Assembly: GCA_002353525.1 (NCBI GenBank)
Contig: DEJV01000045.1
Coordinates: 1,868 to 65,867, forward strand
Direction of reading: 5' to 3'
DNA from: Prevotella sp. UBA2739
Lineage (GTDB): Bacteria > Bacteroidota > Bacteroidia > Bacteroidales > Bacteroidaceae
Length of the DNA stretch: 64,000 bases
Shown: positions 19,421 to 27,550 of the stretch, in pieces
Position numbering within the stretch: position 1 is the first letter of the stretch
How the letters are laid out: every line of letters starts with the position of its first letter
Program-made: the position numbers and the translations under genes
The notes under the pieces: model-generated
The model's database searches: none
The model's input: only the letters and a program-made list of their open reading frames with translations
Told to the model about the DNA's origin: nothing

Positions 19421-20140
19421 TTATTTCATCACACCATTCACACCAAAGGGCGATGCCTTGTGGTCGAGGTTCACCTCAATGTTGCCGATGATGCCGTCTT
19501 TGATGTGGATAATCTTGTTGGTTTCGTTGGCCACTCCGCTCTCATGAGTTACCACAACGATGGTCATGCCCTCCTCTTGGTTGAGTTGCTTGAGCAGTTG
19601 CATCACCTCTACCGATGTCTTTGAGTCGAGCGCACCTGTAGGTTCGTCGGCCAGGATGATTTGCGGACGGGTAATGAGTGCACGGGCAATGGCTACACGC
19701 TGTTTCTGACCGCCCGACAATTCGTTGGGATAATGATCGGCCCAGTCCAACAGTCCCAGCCGTTCGAGATACTCGAGTGCCATCTGGTGGCGTTTCTTTC
19801 GGCTTACGCCCTGATAGAACAAAGGCAGCTCCACATTCTCAACGGCCGTCTTAAACGAGATGAGGTTAAACGATTGGAAGATGAAGCCAATCATGTGGTT
19901 GCGGTATTCGGCAGCGCGGCTCTCCGAGAGATCCTTGATGAGTGTTCCTGCCAGCGTGTATTCGCCCGAGTCGTAGTTGTCGAGAATGCCGAGAATGTTG
20001 AGGAGTGTCGACTTTCCCGATCCCGACGCACCCATGATCGACACAAACTCGCCTTTCTCAATGTCGAGGTTGATGCCCTTCAGCACATGCAGCGGCTGTG
20101 CTCCCTTGTAAGTTTTGTTGATGTCGCGTAGATGTATCAC
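19421..20140 (-). CDS. MacB/LolD-type ABC ATPase
   Basis: 239 residues, a single nucleotide-binding domain. Walker A is GASGSGKST, the signature is LSGGQKQRVAIARAL, and Walker B is ILADEPTGALD followed by a VVVTHE switch. It powers the pump formed with the two permeases, HlyD and TolC encoded downstream. A short tail after residue 215 is not part of the ATPase core. First gene of the operon. Confidence 0.96.
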   Translation of the reverse strand: MIHLRDINKTYKGAQPLHVLKGINLDIEKGEFVSIMGASGSGKSTLLNILGILDNYDSGEYTLAGTLIKDLSESRAAEYRNHMIGFIFQSFNLISFKTAVENVELPLFYQGVSRKKRHQMALEYLERLGLLDWADHYPNELSGGQKQRVAIARALITRPQIILADEPTGALDSKTSVEVMQLLKQLNQEEGMTIVVVTHESGVANETNKIIHIKDGIIGNIEVNLDHKASPFGVNGVMK

Positions 20141-20190
20141 GTTTTTGTGGTTTTTTATTGTTAATCAGGTATTCAGAAATAGCAGCCCCC

Positions 20191-20254
20191 CATCTTCCCC
20201 CGAGGGGAAACAATTGCTTGGGAACCTTCTGCATACAAAGCCCCCGAGGGGGCT
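20191..20254. repeat. GC-rich palindromic repeat, copy 2, in the efflux-operon leader
   Basis: TCTTCCCCCGAGGGG at 20193-20207 repeats the motif at 9951-9965. A second hairpin pairs AGCCCCC (20239-20245) with GGGGGCT (20248-20254). Both lie between the predicted promoter and the ATPase start, so they would be part of the mRNA leader. Confidence 0.6.
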
Positions 20255-20285
20255 GTATGGGGTGCCTTCCTTTAATAAGACGCTA

Positions 20286-20293
20286 CAAAGATA
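20286..20293 (-). promoter_or_regulatory. Predicted -7 promoter element for the efflux operon
   Basis: TATCTTTG on the minus strand, a TAnnTTTG match, giving a leader of about 140 nt before the ATPase gene. Confidence 0.5.
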
Positions 20294-20309
20294 CAAAAAG
20301 TTGCGAGGC

Positions 20310-20663
20310 CTAGAAATTATTCCAGGCCTCATTGACATCTTTTATGTCAATATTCAGCAATTTCATGTTTCTAAACAGTTCGGGCAACTGCTGCTGCATG
20401 AACTCACGCTTGCGCACTTTCAGGATGCGCTGCTTGGCTCCCTTCATCACAAAGTAGCCCAGGCCGCGCTTGTTATAGATAATCTCGTTGCGCGCCAGCT
20501 CTTCGTAGGTCTTCACTGCCGTATTGGTGTTCACCTGCAAGAGCACGGCATACTCGCGCACACTGGGAATGCGCTCGTCATCACGATAGGTGCCTGCCAG
20601 AATCTCGTCGGCCAGTCGGTCGGCCATCTGCAGGTAGATGGGTTTATCGTTGTTGAAAATCAT
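20310..20663 (-). CDS. GntR-family regulator, YtrA-like short type
   Basis: 117 residues: an N-terminal GntR winged helix (about 1-75, with PIYLQMADRLADEILAGTY, RIPSVREYAVLLQVN and GLGYFVMKGA) and a short helical tail of about 40 residues. That is the YtrA layout, without a large effector domain. It is the last gene of an ABC operon and overlaps the preceding gene by 4 nt (ATGA). The likely target is the inverted repeat at 23176-23199 in front of the operon. YtrA-type regulators elsewhere repress ABC operons induced by cell-wall-active compounds. Confidence 0.92.
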   Translation of the reverse strand: MIFNNDKPIYLQMADRLADEILAGTYRDDERIPSVREYAVLLQVNTNTAVKTYEELARNEIIYNKRGLGYFVMKGAKQRILKVRKREFMQQQLPELFRNMKLLNIDIKDVNEAWNNF

Positions 20664-21481
20664 AGGTTCGTACGTTTATGATGAATGATTTGCAATTTCT
20701 TGAACAGCCGGTAACTCAGCCGGTAGTTGTAGACGGCCCATACGGACAGCACCAGTGTGAAAATCCATAGGCAGGGATGGGTGGTGGTGACGCCATTGTT
20801 GACGCTCATCAATATGAACTTGCCAAACAACATGTTCCCAAGGTAGCCCAAAACACTTACGCCTGCAAGTAGAGCCAGGGTGACAATGACGAAAGCATGC
20901 TTGCGAAACACCGATCCGGATGCCACGTAGACGGAATGGATCCACACCATGGAAACGAGCATGAAGGCTGCTGCTGCCAGCGAGAACCCGTTCGCCCCGC
21001 TCAGGGCATAGGGTGTCAGCACATCGAGCATATAGGGAATGCCCGAGACGAAGCCCACACGATAGAGCAACGGCATAGCCAGCATGCGGAGCGTGTCGCC
21101 CAAAGCAAATGCCAGAAACACACTCAACGGCCATATCAGCGAGACATAGGTCAGGAGCACGGCATACTTCTCACCGTTGCTAGCGGGCAGCATGAAGAAC
21201 GAGATAGCGCGCTGTTTTTTCTGAATGGTGGAAAAGATGCTAGAAAAGGCTACCAGCATGACTATAGCGACAACTGCTCCGAAAAAGTCAGAAAGGGCGT
21301 TGACATTCGCGGCATAGAAATTTGTGGTGGATGACAAACGTAAGGGAAGCCACAGGAAGAACAGTTGACCTACGAAGATGCACAGCGTAGAGCCTGCCGT
21401 CCAATGGAGCAACTGGGAGCGGTTGGCTTGCAGAAACCAGCCAAGTGTGCGGAGATATCTGTCGAAACTAAACTCTTTCAT
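20660..21481 (-). CDS. Six-TM membrane protein, ABC-2-like permease of the YtrA-type operon
   Basis: 273 residues with about six hydrophobic segments and no signal peptide. I do not recognise a named family. It resembles the next gene upstream in its C-terminal ending (WAVYNYRLSYRLFKKLQ here, FNYWLAYRLFCRRQL there), so the two look like diverged paralogs. The ATPase encoded two genes upstream would drive them as a heteromeric transporter; both are probably ABC-2-like permeases (inference). Confidence 0.75.
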   Translation of the reverse strand: MKEFSFDRYLRTLGWFLQANRSQLLHWTAGSTLCIFVGQLFFLWLPLRLSSTTNFYAANVNALSDFFGAVVAIVMLVAFSSIFSTIQKKQRAISFFMLPASNGEKYAVLLTYVSLIWPLSVFLAFALGDTLRMLAMPLLYRVGFVSGIPYMLDVLTPYALSGANGFSLAAAAFMLVSMVWIHSVYVASGSVFRKHAFVIVTLALLAGVSVLGYLGNMLFGKFILMSVNNGVTTTHPCLWIFTLVLSVWAVYNYRLSYRLFKKLQIIHHKRTNL

Positions 21482-21487
21482 AATTGC

Positions 21488-22261
21488 TTACAGATTAATG
21501 AATTTTCCAATCAGCTGGCGACGGCAGAACAACCGGTAGGCCAGCCAGTAATTAAACACGGTGAAGAGAAAGCACAACACGGTGATGAGCCAGTCGCCAG
21601 AGCCTACCGTCACAGAGGTTGGCGCCTCGGGCATCAGCTTTACTATTAAAGTGACAACTACGATGCCTAACACAATCAGTGCCAAGGTGGTGAACACCCA
21701 GCCGTATTTCGTGTTGCGGAAAAAGTTGCAACCCACCAGATAGCACGAGTGAAGCATCAGGACGAAACAGCCAAATTGCAAGTGATCGACAATAGAATCC
21801 TCGGCTATCATGCGGAAGGTGTTGCTTTGCAGGATGTAAGAGCCCAGCAGTGTGGTCATCTTCGAGTTCATGATGAGCATCAACAGATATTGCGCTACGT
21901 CGGCCACAACCAGTGCTGCGAACCCGCCCAACATCATCAGCAGCGATGAGGCATAGCGTGCCAGAAACTTTTCCATGTTGCTGGCAGGCAGCACCGACAG
22001 TGTGCGCCAGTCGTCGCGCGTCTTCATGCTATAGTGCATGTTGCTGCCAGTGCAGATGATGGTTGCAAAAAAGCCAATCATCAGGGCCAGCGCCCCCACC
22101 ATGTTTGTTCTCGCAGAGTGAATCTGTCCTATCTGAATAAACACCACGCACACTGTCAATCCCTGTATTCCCATCAGGGTTGAGCGCACAAACTCATGTC
22201 TGTCGTGCTCGTAGGTCCACCTCAGCACACGCCCAAATCGTTTGATATTGAAATTCTTCAT
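21488..22261 (-). CDS. Six-TM membrane protein, ABC-2-like permease of the YtrA-type operon
   Basis: 257 residues, about six transmembrane segments, separated from its paralog by 6 nt. The N-terminus RVLRWTYEHDRHEFVRS and the phrase LPASNMEKFLARYA resemble the paralog (LPASNGEKYAVLLTY). It is probably one subunit of the transporter driven by the ATPase at 22.3 kb. Substrate unknown. Confidence 0.75.
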   Translation of the reverse strand: MKNFNIKRFGRVLRWTYEHDRHEFVRSTLMGIQGLTVCVVFIQIGQIHSARTNMVGALALMIGFFATIICTGSNMHYSMKTRDDWRTLSVLPASNMEKFLARYASSLLMMLGGFAALVVADVAQYLLMLIMNSKMTTLLGSYILQSNTFRMIAEDSIVDHLQFGCFVLMLHSCYLVGCNFFRNTKYGWVFTTLALIVLGIVVVTLIVKLMPEAPTSVTVGSGDWLITVLCFLFTVFNYWLAYRLFCRRQLIGKFINL

Positions 22262-22280
22262 AGCAAATCAATTTTAAATG

Positions 22281-22322
22281 ATGCATTCTAGAATAATATG
22301 CATTATGAATTATGCATTATGA
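22281..22322 (-). repeat. Heptamer array (ATTATGA/ATTATGC), 6 units
   Basis: Six in-phase 7-bp units. The ABC ATPase gene ends inside the array: its stop codon and its last residues (IHNA) are repeat sequence. Confidence 0.8.
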
Positions 22323-23137
22323 ATGGTTCCTTTGGCCACAGCGTCGAACAGCAATTCCAAATTGAGTTGTGTCTCGGGCATACCCTCATGGCGTGGGGCT
22401 ATCACGGCATTGCCCTGCACCGACGGCTCACTGTAGATTACATCGCCCATCGGCTGTCCTGGTTGCCGATACTCAAAGCAGTATTTCTCGCACAACTCGG
22501 CAACAGAGGCATTGAGCAGCAAACGACTGTTGTCAAGTATCAGAATATGATCGAGCAGTTGCTCCACATCGTGCACCTGATGGGTAGAAATTATGAGCAT
22601 GCGGTCGTCGGTCATGTGGTTGGCCACCACGCGACGGAACTGTGCCTTCGAGGGAATGTCGAGACCGTTGGTGGGTTCATCCATAAGCAGTAACCGCGTT
22701 CCGGCAGCGAGGGCGAAGCTCATAAACACTTTCTTCTTCTGCCCCATCGAGAGAGAGTTGAGTTTGAGGGTGGTGGGCAGTTCGAAGTCGCGCAGACAGC
22801 TGTCGAGCACCTCGCGGCTGAAACGGGGATAGAAAGGACTGTTGATGCTGACGTACTCTTCGAGTGTCGTATCGGGCAACTCAAATTCCTCGGGCACGAT
22901 GAACGTCTCCTCCAACACTTCAGGGCACCGTCTGCTTGCCTCCACACCGTTGATGGTAATAGTGCCTTTATGTGCATGCAGCAGTCCACTGATCAGATAG
23001 AGCAGGGTCGACTTGCCCGTGCCGTTCTTGCCGAGCAGTCCATAGATATTGTTTTTACTGAGTTGCAGGCTAAAATTGCTGAACACCTTGTTAGCAGAGC
23101 CTGCATAATTGAAACTGATATTCTCAATCTGTATCAT
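22310..23137 (-). CDS. ABC transporter ATP-binding protein of the YtrA-type operon
   Basis: 275 residues: Walker A GLLGKNGTGKST, signature LSMGQKKK (altered at the fourth-position glycine), Walker B LLLMDEPTNGLD and the switch IISTHQ. A C-terminal tail of about 60 residues follows the core. First gene of the four-gene minus-strand operon with two membrane proteins and the GntR regulator. Confidence 0.93.
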   Translation of the reverse strand: MIQIENISFNYAGSANKVFSNFSLQLSKNNIYGLLGKNGTGKSTLLYLISGLLHAHKGTITINGVEASRRCPEVLEETFIVPEEFELPDTTLEEYVSINSPFYPRFSREVLDSCLRDFELPTTLKLNSLSMGQKKKVFMSFALAAGTRLLLMDEPTNGLDIPSKAQFRRVVANHMTDDRMLIISTHQVHDVEQLLDHILILDNSRLLLNASVAELCEKYCFEYRQPGQPMGDVIYSEPSVQGNAVIAPRHEGMPETQLNLELLFDAVAKGTIHNA

Positions 23138-23175
23138 TCCTTTGATGGTTTTGAGGGTTATAAACTTTATGTTTT

Positions 23176-23199
23176 AGTGTACTAGTTGAATAGTACACT
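23176..23199. promoter_or_regulatory. Predicted GntR (YtrA-like) operator
   Basis: Perfect 9-bp arms, AGTGTACTA and TAGTACACT, separated by 6 bp. It lies directly downstream of the predicted -7 element (23201-23208, minus strand), covering the transcription start, the classical place for a repressor. It closely resembles the AGTGTA...TACACT sites described for Bacillus YtrA. The repressor is probably the GntR protein at the operon's end (autoregulation). Confidence 0.82.
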
Positions 23200-23200
23200 G

Positions 23201-23208
23201 CAAAAGTA
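23201..23208 (-). promoter_or_regulatory. Predicted -7 promoter element for the GntR/ABC operon
   Basis: TACTTTTG on the minus strand, a TAnnTTTG match, 1 bp from the operator and about 64 bp upstream of the ATPase start. Confidence 0.65.
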
Positions 23209-23442
23209 TAACTTATTCCAATATGTTCCAAGCTTTTTGCCTATTATTTTTATCCCTTCCTTAAAATTTAACTCTTGTTCACATCTCCACCTTATTATAT
23301 ATAAACCCCTTTGATTATTACCTTTACTTTATATGCAGGCTTTCATATCTCATGTCCCTATTATTTCTTGTAAGCGGCGGTTATGCCGCCGCCCCAAAGC
23401 AAAAAACCTCCCCATCTCAGCCCGTTTTTCAAAATTTATCAT

Positions 23443-23450
23443 TATCTTTG
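23443..23450 (+). promoter_or_regulatory. Predicted -7 promoter element for the esterase gene
   Basis: TATCTTTG, a TAnnTTTG match, 25 bp before the ATG at 23475. The 337-bp divergent region (23138-23474) otherwise holds only the GntR operator/promoter pair and AT-rich sequence. Confidence 0.6.
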
Positions 23451-23474
23451 TCGCATTCAACACTAAACGCGAAC

Positions 23475-24710
23475 ATGAAAAAGACCATTTTAACAACCTT
23501 TCTCTGCCTCCTTGGCATGACCGTAGCTACCGCCCAGGAAGCACTCTGGAGCGGAACACAAGTGCAGTCGCCCGTAGTCAACCCCGACCACACCGTCACT
23601 TTCAGCATCCATGCGCCTAAAGCATCGCGCGTCATGGTGACTGGCGATTTCCTCTCACCCACCACTGTCGACACCCCTCGCGGTAAACAAGAAATCACTC
23701 TTCCTGCCGAACTCACCGAGGGTAAGAACGGTGTATGGACCTTTACTACAGCTCCGCTGGCTCCTGAGCTCTACAATTACTCGTTCATCGTCAACGGCAT
23801 GCGCATGCTCGACCCTGCTAATGTCTATATCAGCCGTGATGTGGCATCGCTCACCAACATTTTCATCGTCAGTCATGCCGATGGCGACCGTGGCGATCTC
23901 TACCGTGTGAACGAGGTGCCACACGGCAATGTGAGCAAGGTGTGGTACGATAGTCCTACACTCAAGATGAAGCGCCGCCTCACCGTCTACACCCCCGCAG
24001 GCTATGAGCGCGGCCGCAACTATCCCGTGATGTACCTGCTGCATGGCGCCGGTGGTGACGAAGACGCATGGACCACGCTCGGCCGTACCGCACAAATCAT
24101 GGACAACCTCATTGCCACAGGCAAGGCACGCCCCATGATTGTGGTCATGCCCAATGGCAATGTGGACTGTCAGGCAGCACCCGGTGAGTGGAGCCGCGGC
24201 ATGTATCAGCCCTCATTCATGGCCAGTATAAACCACACCTCCCGACCTGCCGCCACCATGGACGAGAGCTTTATGGACATTGTAAAGTTTGTAGAGGGCA
24301 ATTACAAAGTGGCAAAAGGAAAGAAGAACCGTGCTGTATGCGGACTGTCGATGGGCGGCGGTCATACCTTTGCCATCACGAAACGCTACCCGCAGTCGTT
24401 CGACTACATTGGTCTGTTCTCTGCCGGCCTGCACATCTCAGGCGGCACCAATCGCAACGCCTCCTTCTACGACTTGCTGCAACAGAACCAAGAGGTACAG
24501 AAACAACTGGCCACCCTCTTCAGCGGCAAACCACGCCTCTATTGGATAGCCATCGGCAAGACTGATTTCTTATATCAGCAGAATGCTGACTTGCGCCGTT
24601 ATCTCGACGAGAAAGGCTATAAATATGAGTATCGCGAGAGCGACGGCGGCCATATCTGGCGCAATTGGCGCATCTATCTCACAGAGTTTGCCCAGCGCCT
24701 GTTCAAGTAG
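23475..24710 (+). CDS. CE1-type esterase with N-terminal CBM48-like domain (feruloyl/acetyl esterase-like)
   Basis: 411 residues from ATG 23475, which begins a clear signal peptide (about 1-20, ending ATAQ) and follows a promoter match. The N-terminal domain (about 30-125, with VTFSIHAPKASRVMVTGDF) is the CBM48-like sandwich common in these enzymes. The alpha/beta-hydrolase domain follows, with the oxyanion HG in YLLHGAGGDEDAW, the nucleophile in GLSMGGG and a C-terminal SDGGHIW histidine. This architecture is typical of Bacteroidota feruloyl or acetyl-xylan esterases. The upstream in-frame extension contains no signal and is not used. Confidence 0.88.
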   Translation: MKKTILTTFLCLLGMTVATAQEALWSGTQVQSPVVNPDHTVTFSIHAPKASRVMVTGDFLSPTTVDTPRGKQEITLPAELTEGKNGVWTFTTAPLAPELYNYSFIVNGMRMLDPANVYISRDVASLTNIFIVSHADGDRGDLYRVNEVPHGNVSKVWYDSPTLKMKRRLTVYTPAGYERGRNYPVMYLLHGAGGDEDAWTTLGRTAQIMDNLIATGKARPMIVVMPNGNVDCQAAPGEWSRGMYQPSFMASINHTSRPAATMDESFMDIVKFVEGNYKVAKGKKNRAVCGLSMGGGHTFAITKRYPQSFDYIGLFSAGLHISGGTNRNASFYDLLQQNQEVQKQLATLFSGKPRLYWIAIGKTDFLYQQNADLRRYLDEKGYKYEYRESDGGHIWRNWRIYLTEFAQRLFK

Positions 24711-24736
24711 TGCCGCCATTCAGGCCATTAACAATC

Positions 24737-24789
24737 AGTGCCACTAAGAGACTGCATCAGCATGGCAGATGCAGTCTCTTAGTGGCACT
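24737..24789 (+). terminator. Rho-independent terminator after the esterase gene (22-bp perfect stem)
   Basis: Perfect 22-bp arms 24737-24758 and 24768-24789 around a 9-nt loop, followed by TTTTG, 27 bp after the esterase stop. Confidence 0.88.
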
Positions 24790-24858
24790 TTTGTTCATGT
24801 TTACACTTTATTTCGTCATTTTCTTCAGTTCTTTCGTTATTTATTCGCTAAAAATCAC

Positions 24859-24866
24859 TAAATTTG
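24859..24866 (+). promoter_or_regulatory. Predicted -7 promoter element for nadK
   Basis: TAAATTTG matches TAnnTTTG. The leader of about 75 nt to the ATG contains a 7-bp hairpin, ATGCCAT (24872-24878) with ATGGCAT (24886-24892). Confidence 0.5.
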
Positions 24867-24947
24867 CACTCATGCCATAACATTCATGGCATATTGACAC
24901 AAACTGCCTGACAACCAACAGCATGGCAGACTGGCAAAAAATAAATA

Positions 24948-25856
24948 ATGAATAGCTTTATGTCATCAAAGAAGTTAAGGTTTGCACTTTTCGGCAATGT
25001 CTATCAGGCCAACAAGTCAGCGTCTATTCAGAAGATTCTGTCGGTATTGGCAGAACAACAGGCTGAAGTCCTCATAGAAAAGAGTTTCTATGATTTCCTG
25101 ACCGTGGAACAAAAGATAGACGTAAAGGCCGACAAACTGATTACAGATACCCGCTTTCAAGCAGACTTTGCCCTTTCGATGGGTGGCGACGGCACGTTCC
25201 TGAAGGCAGCCCACTTTGTAGGCGACAAGCAGATTCCTGTGCTCGGCATCAATATGGGCCGTTTGGGATTTCTTTCCGACACGTCGGCTGCTGAGGTAGA
25301 GTCGGTGCTGGCCTCACTCTTTCATGGCGACTATGAGGTAGAGCACCGGACGGTCATCCAGGTAGACACCGACGGTGAACCGCTGGCAATATGTGAGAAG
25401 GCATTGAACGACATTGCCGTACTGAAACGCGATGATGCCTCAATGATCAGCATCAGCACCTGTATCGACGGTGAGGAACTGGTAACCTATCAGGCCGACG
25501 GACTCATTGTGAGCACCCCTACCGGATCTACCGCCTACTCGCTGTCGAACGGTGGTCCGATACTTGTACCACAAACGGGCGTACTCTGTCTGACAGCCGT
25601 GGCACCCCACAGCCTGAACATCCGTCCGGTAGTCGTCTCCGACGAGGCTGTCATCACGCTCACCGTAGAGAGCCGCAGCCACAATTTCCTGATTGCCGTA
25701 GACGGGCGTTCGGCCAAATGCGACGAGCAAACGCGCCTGACCATCAGAAAGGCTCCTTACAAAATATGTGTGGTGAAGCGCAGCGGGCATAAGTTCTACT
25801 CCACCCTGCGCGAGAAAATGATGTGGGGAGCAGACGGAAGAGGGTCCTCTAAGTGA
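24948..25856 (+). CDS. nadK: NAD kinase
   Basis: 302 residues. The family motifs are present: GGDGT with Asp81 (SMGGDGTFLKA), NMGRLGFLS, the NDIAVLK segment and TPTGSTAYSLSNGGPI. It phosphorylates NAD to NADP in the cytoplasm. ATG 24948 and ATG 24960 are both possible starts. It begins a plus-strand run with the ABC exporter, 23 bp apart. Confidence 0.97.
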   Translation: MNSFMSSKKLRFALFGNVYQANKSASIQKILSVLAEQQAEVLIEKSFYDFLTVEQKIDVKADKLITDTRFQADFALSMGGDGTFLKAAHFVGDKQIPVLGINMGRLGFLSDTSAAEVESVLASLFHGDYEVEHRTVIQVDTDGEPLAICEKALNDIAVLKRDDASMISISTCIDGEELVTYQADGLIVSTPTGSTAYSLSNGGPILVPQTGVLCLTAVAPHSLNIRPVVVSDEAVITLTVESRSHNFLIAVDGRSAKCDEQTRLTIRKAPYKICVVKRSGHKFYSTLREKMMWGADGRGSSK

Positions 25857-25879
25857 CAAGTGAAAATTAAAGTGAGAAG

Positions 25880-27550
25880 ATGGGAATAAAAAAACTGCTG
25901 CGCATAGAGAAAAGCAAGTATTCAGCCAGGGAAATCATGAAATGGCTCTGGCGCGCTTGGCATGGCAACAAGCTGCAAGCCACACTGAATGCGGCAATAG
26001 GTCTGATGGGGGTGGCAGTGAGCCTGGCCCAGGTAGAGGCAGTAAAACATGCCATCGACGTAGCCTCGCACGTGGTTGAGGGTTCGCTATATAAGGCTGT
26101 AGGCATCATGGCGATGCTTATCCTGGCCAATTTTGCACTCAGCATTAGTGGTGTGTGGGTGAAAAACATTTTAGGCATCCGCGCACAAAACCGGATGCAG
26201 CAACGCATGCTCGACCGCATTCTGCGTTCCGAGTGGCATGGCAAGGAGTCGCACCATAGCGGCGACGTGCTGAACCGTCTGGAGTTCGACGTAACCAATG
26301 TGGTGAATTTCCTCACCGAGACGCTGCCCAACAGTCTGTCGGTGCTGGCCATGTTCATCGGCGCATTCGTCTACCTCTTTCTCATGGACAAAGTACTGGC
26401 GCTCATCACCGTGGCCATCATCCCGCTGTTTGTGGTACTGAGCAAATTCTATGTTGGCAAGATGCGGTCGCTGACCCGCCAGGTGCGCGATAGCGACTCG
26501 AAGGTGCAGAGCGTGCTGCAGGAGACTATTCAAAACCGGATGCTCATCAAGACCATGGAGAGCGACGACGCCATGGTCGGCCGGTTGGAGAGCACGCAGA
26601 GCGAGCTGCGACATCGGGTGGTGAAACGCACCGTGTTCTCCGTGTTCTCGCATCTGATATTGAACTTTGGCTTTGCGATGGGCTACCTGATAGCCTTCCT
26701 GTGGAGTGCCGTCCGCATGTCGGAAGGTACGCTCACATTTGGCGGCATGACCGCTTTCCTACAGTTGGTGAACAGAATACAAGGTCCGGCCCGCTCGCTG
26801 ACCAAACTGGCACCAGCCTTCGTCAGCGTGTTTACCGCTGCCGAACGACTCATGGAACTGGAAGAGAACCCGCTGGAAGAGCAGGGCGACCCCATCGAGC
26901 TCGACTCACCATGTGGTGTGCGTTTCAGTGATGTGACGTTTGCCTACGACGATGATGCCAGCAAGCCCGTCATCAGCCACCTGTCGTTCGATTTCCGTCC
27001 GGGCAGCTGCACAGCTATCTTAGGCGAGACAGGTGCCGGCAAGACCACGTTGGTGCGCCTCATCCTGGCATTGTTACACCCCGATAGTGGTAAGGTTGAG
27101 ATTTACGACCGCCACAGGACACAGCAGCTGAGTCCGCTGATGCGCTGCAACTTTGTATATGTACCCCAAGGTAACACCCTCATGAGCGGCACCATACGCG
27201 ACAACCTGCGGCTGGGCAAGATCGATGCCACCGACGATGAGATGTTCGAGGCACTACGCACAGCCTGTGCCGACTTTGTAAGCACACTGCCCGACGGTCT
27301 CGACAGTCTCTGCAGTGAGGCTGGCGGCGGACTGAGCGAGGGACAGGCTCAGCGCATCAGCATTGCGCGGGCGCTGCTGCGCAACCGCAACATCATGCTC
27401 TTCGACGAGTCGACCAGTGCCCTCGACCCCGACACCGAGCGGCAGCTGCTGCAGAACCTGCTGCACGACCATACCAAGACCATCATCTTTATTACTCACC
27501 GGCCGGCTGTGGTTGACTACTGCGACCAGGTGCTCACACTCACTCCATGA
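25880..27550 (+). CDS. ABC exporter half-transporter (fused TM and ATPase domains)
   Basis: 556 residues: six-TM exporter domain (about 25-310), then a nucleotide-binding domain with Walker A GETGAGKTT, Walker B NIMLFDESTSALD and switch FITHR. The signature reads LSEGQAQR instead of LSGGQ, a modest deviation also known in functional exporters. As a half-transporter it must dimerise, probably with itself since no partner lies nearby. Its stop overlaps the next start (ATGA), which links it to the secreted protein encoded downstream. Substrate unknown. Confidence 0.94.
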   Translation: MGIKKLLRIEKSKYSAREIMKWLWRAWHGNKLQATLNAAIGLMGVAVSLAQVEAVKHAIDVASHVVEGSLYKAVGIMAMLILANFALSISGVWVKNILGIRAQNRMQQRMLDRILRSEWHGKESHHSGDVLNRLEFDVTNVVNFLTETLPNSLSVLAMFIGAFVYLFLMDKVLALITVAIIPLFVVLSKFYVGKMRSLTRQVRDSDSKVQSVLQETIQNRMLIKTMESDDAMVGRLESTQSELRHRVVKRTVFSVFSHLILNFGFAMGYLIAFLWSAVRMSEGTLTFGGMTAFLQLVNRIQGPARSLTKLAPAFVSVFTAAERLMELEENPLEEQGDPIELDSPCGVRFSDVTFAYDDDASKPVISHLSFDFRPGSCTAILGETGAGKTTLVRLILALLHPDSGKVEIYDRHRTQQLSPLMRCNFVYVPQGNTLMSGTIRDNLRLGKIDATDDEMFEALRTACADFVSTLPDGLDSLCSEAGGGLSEGQAQRISIARALLRNRNIMLFDESTSALDPDTERQLLQNLLHDHTKTIIFITHRPAVVDYCDQVLTLTP

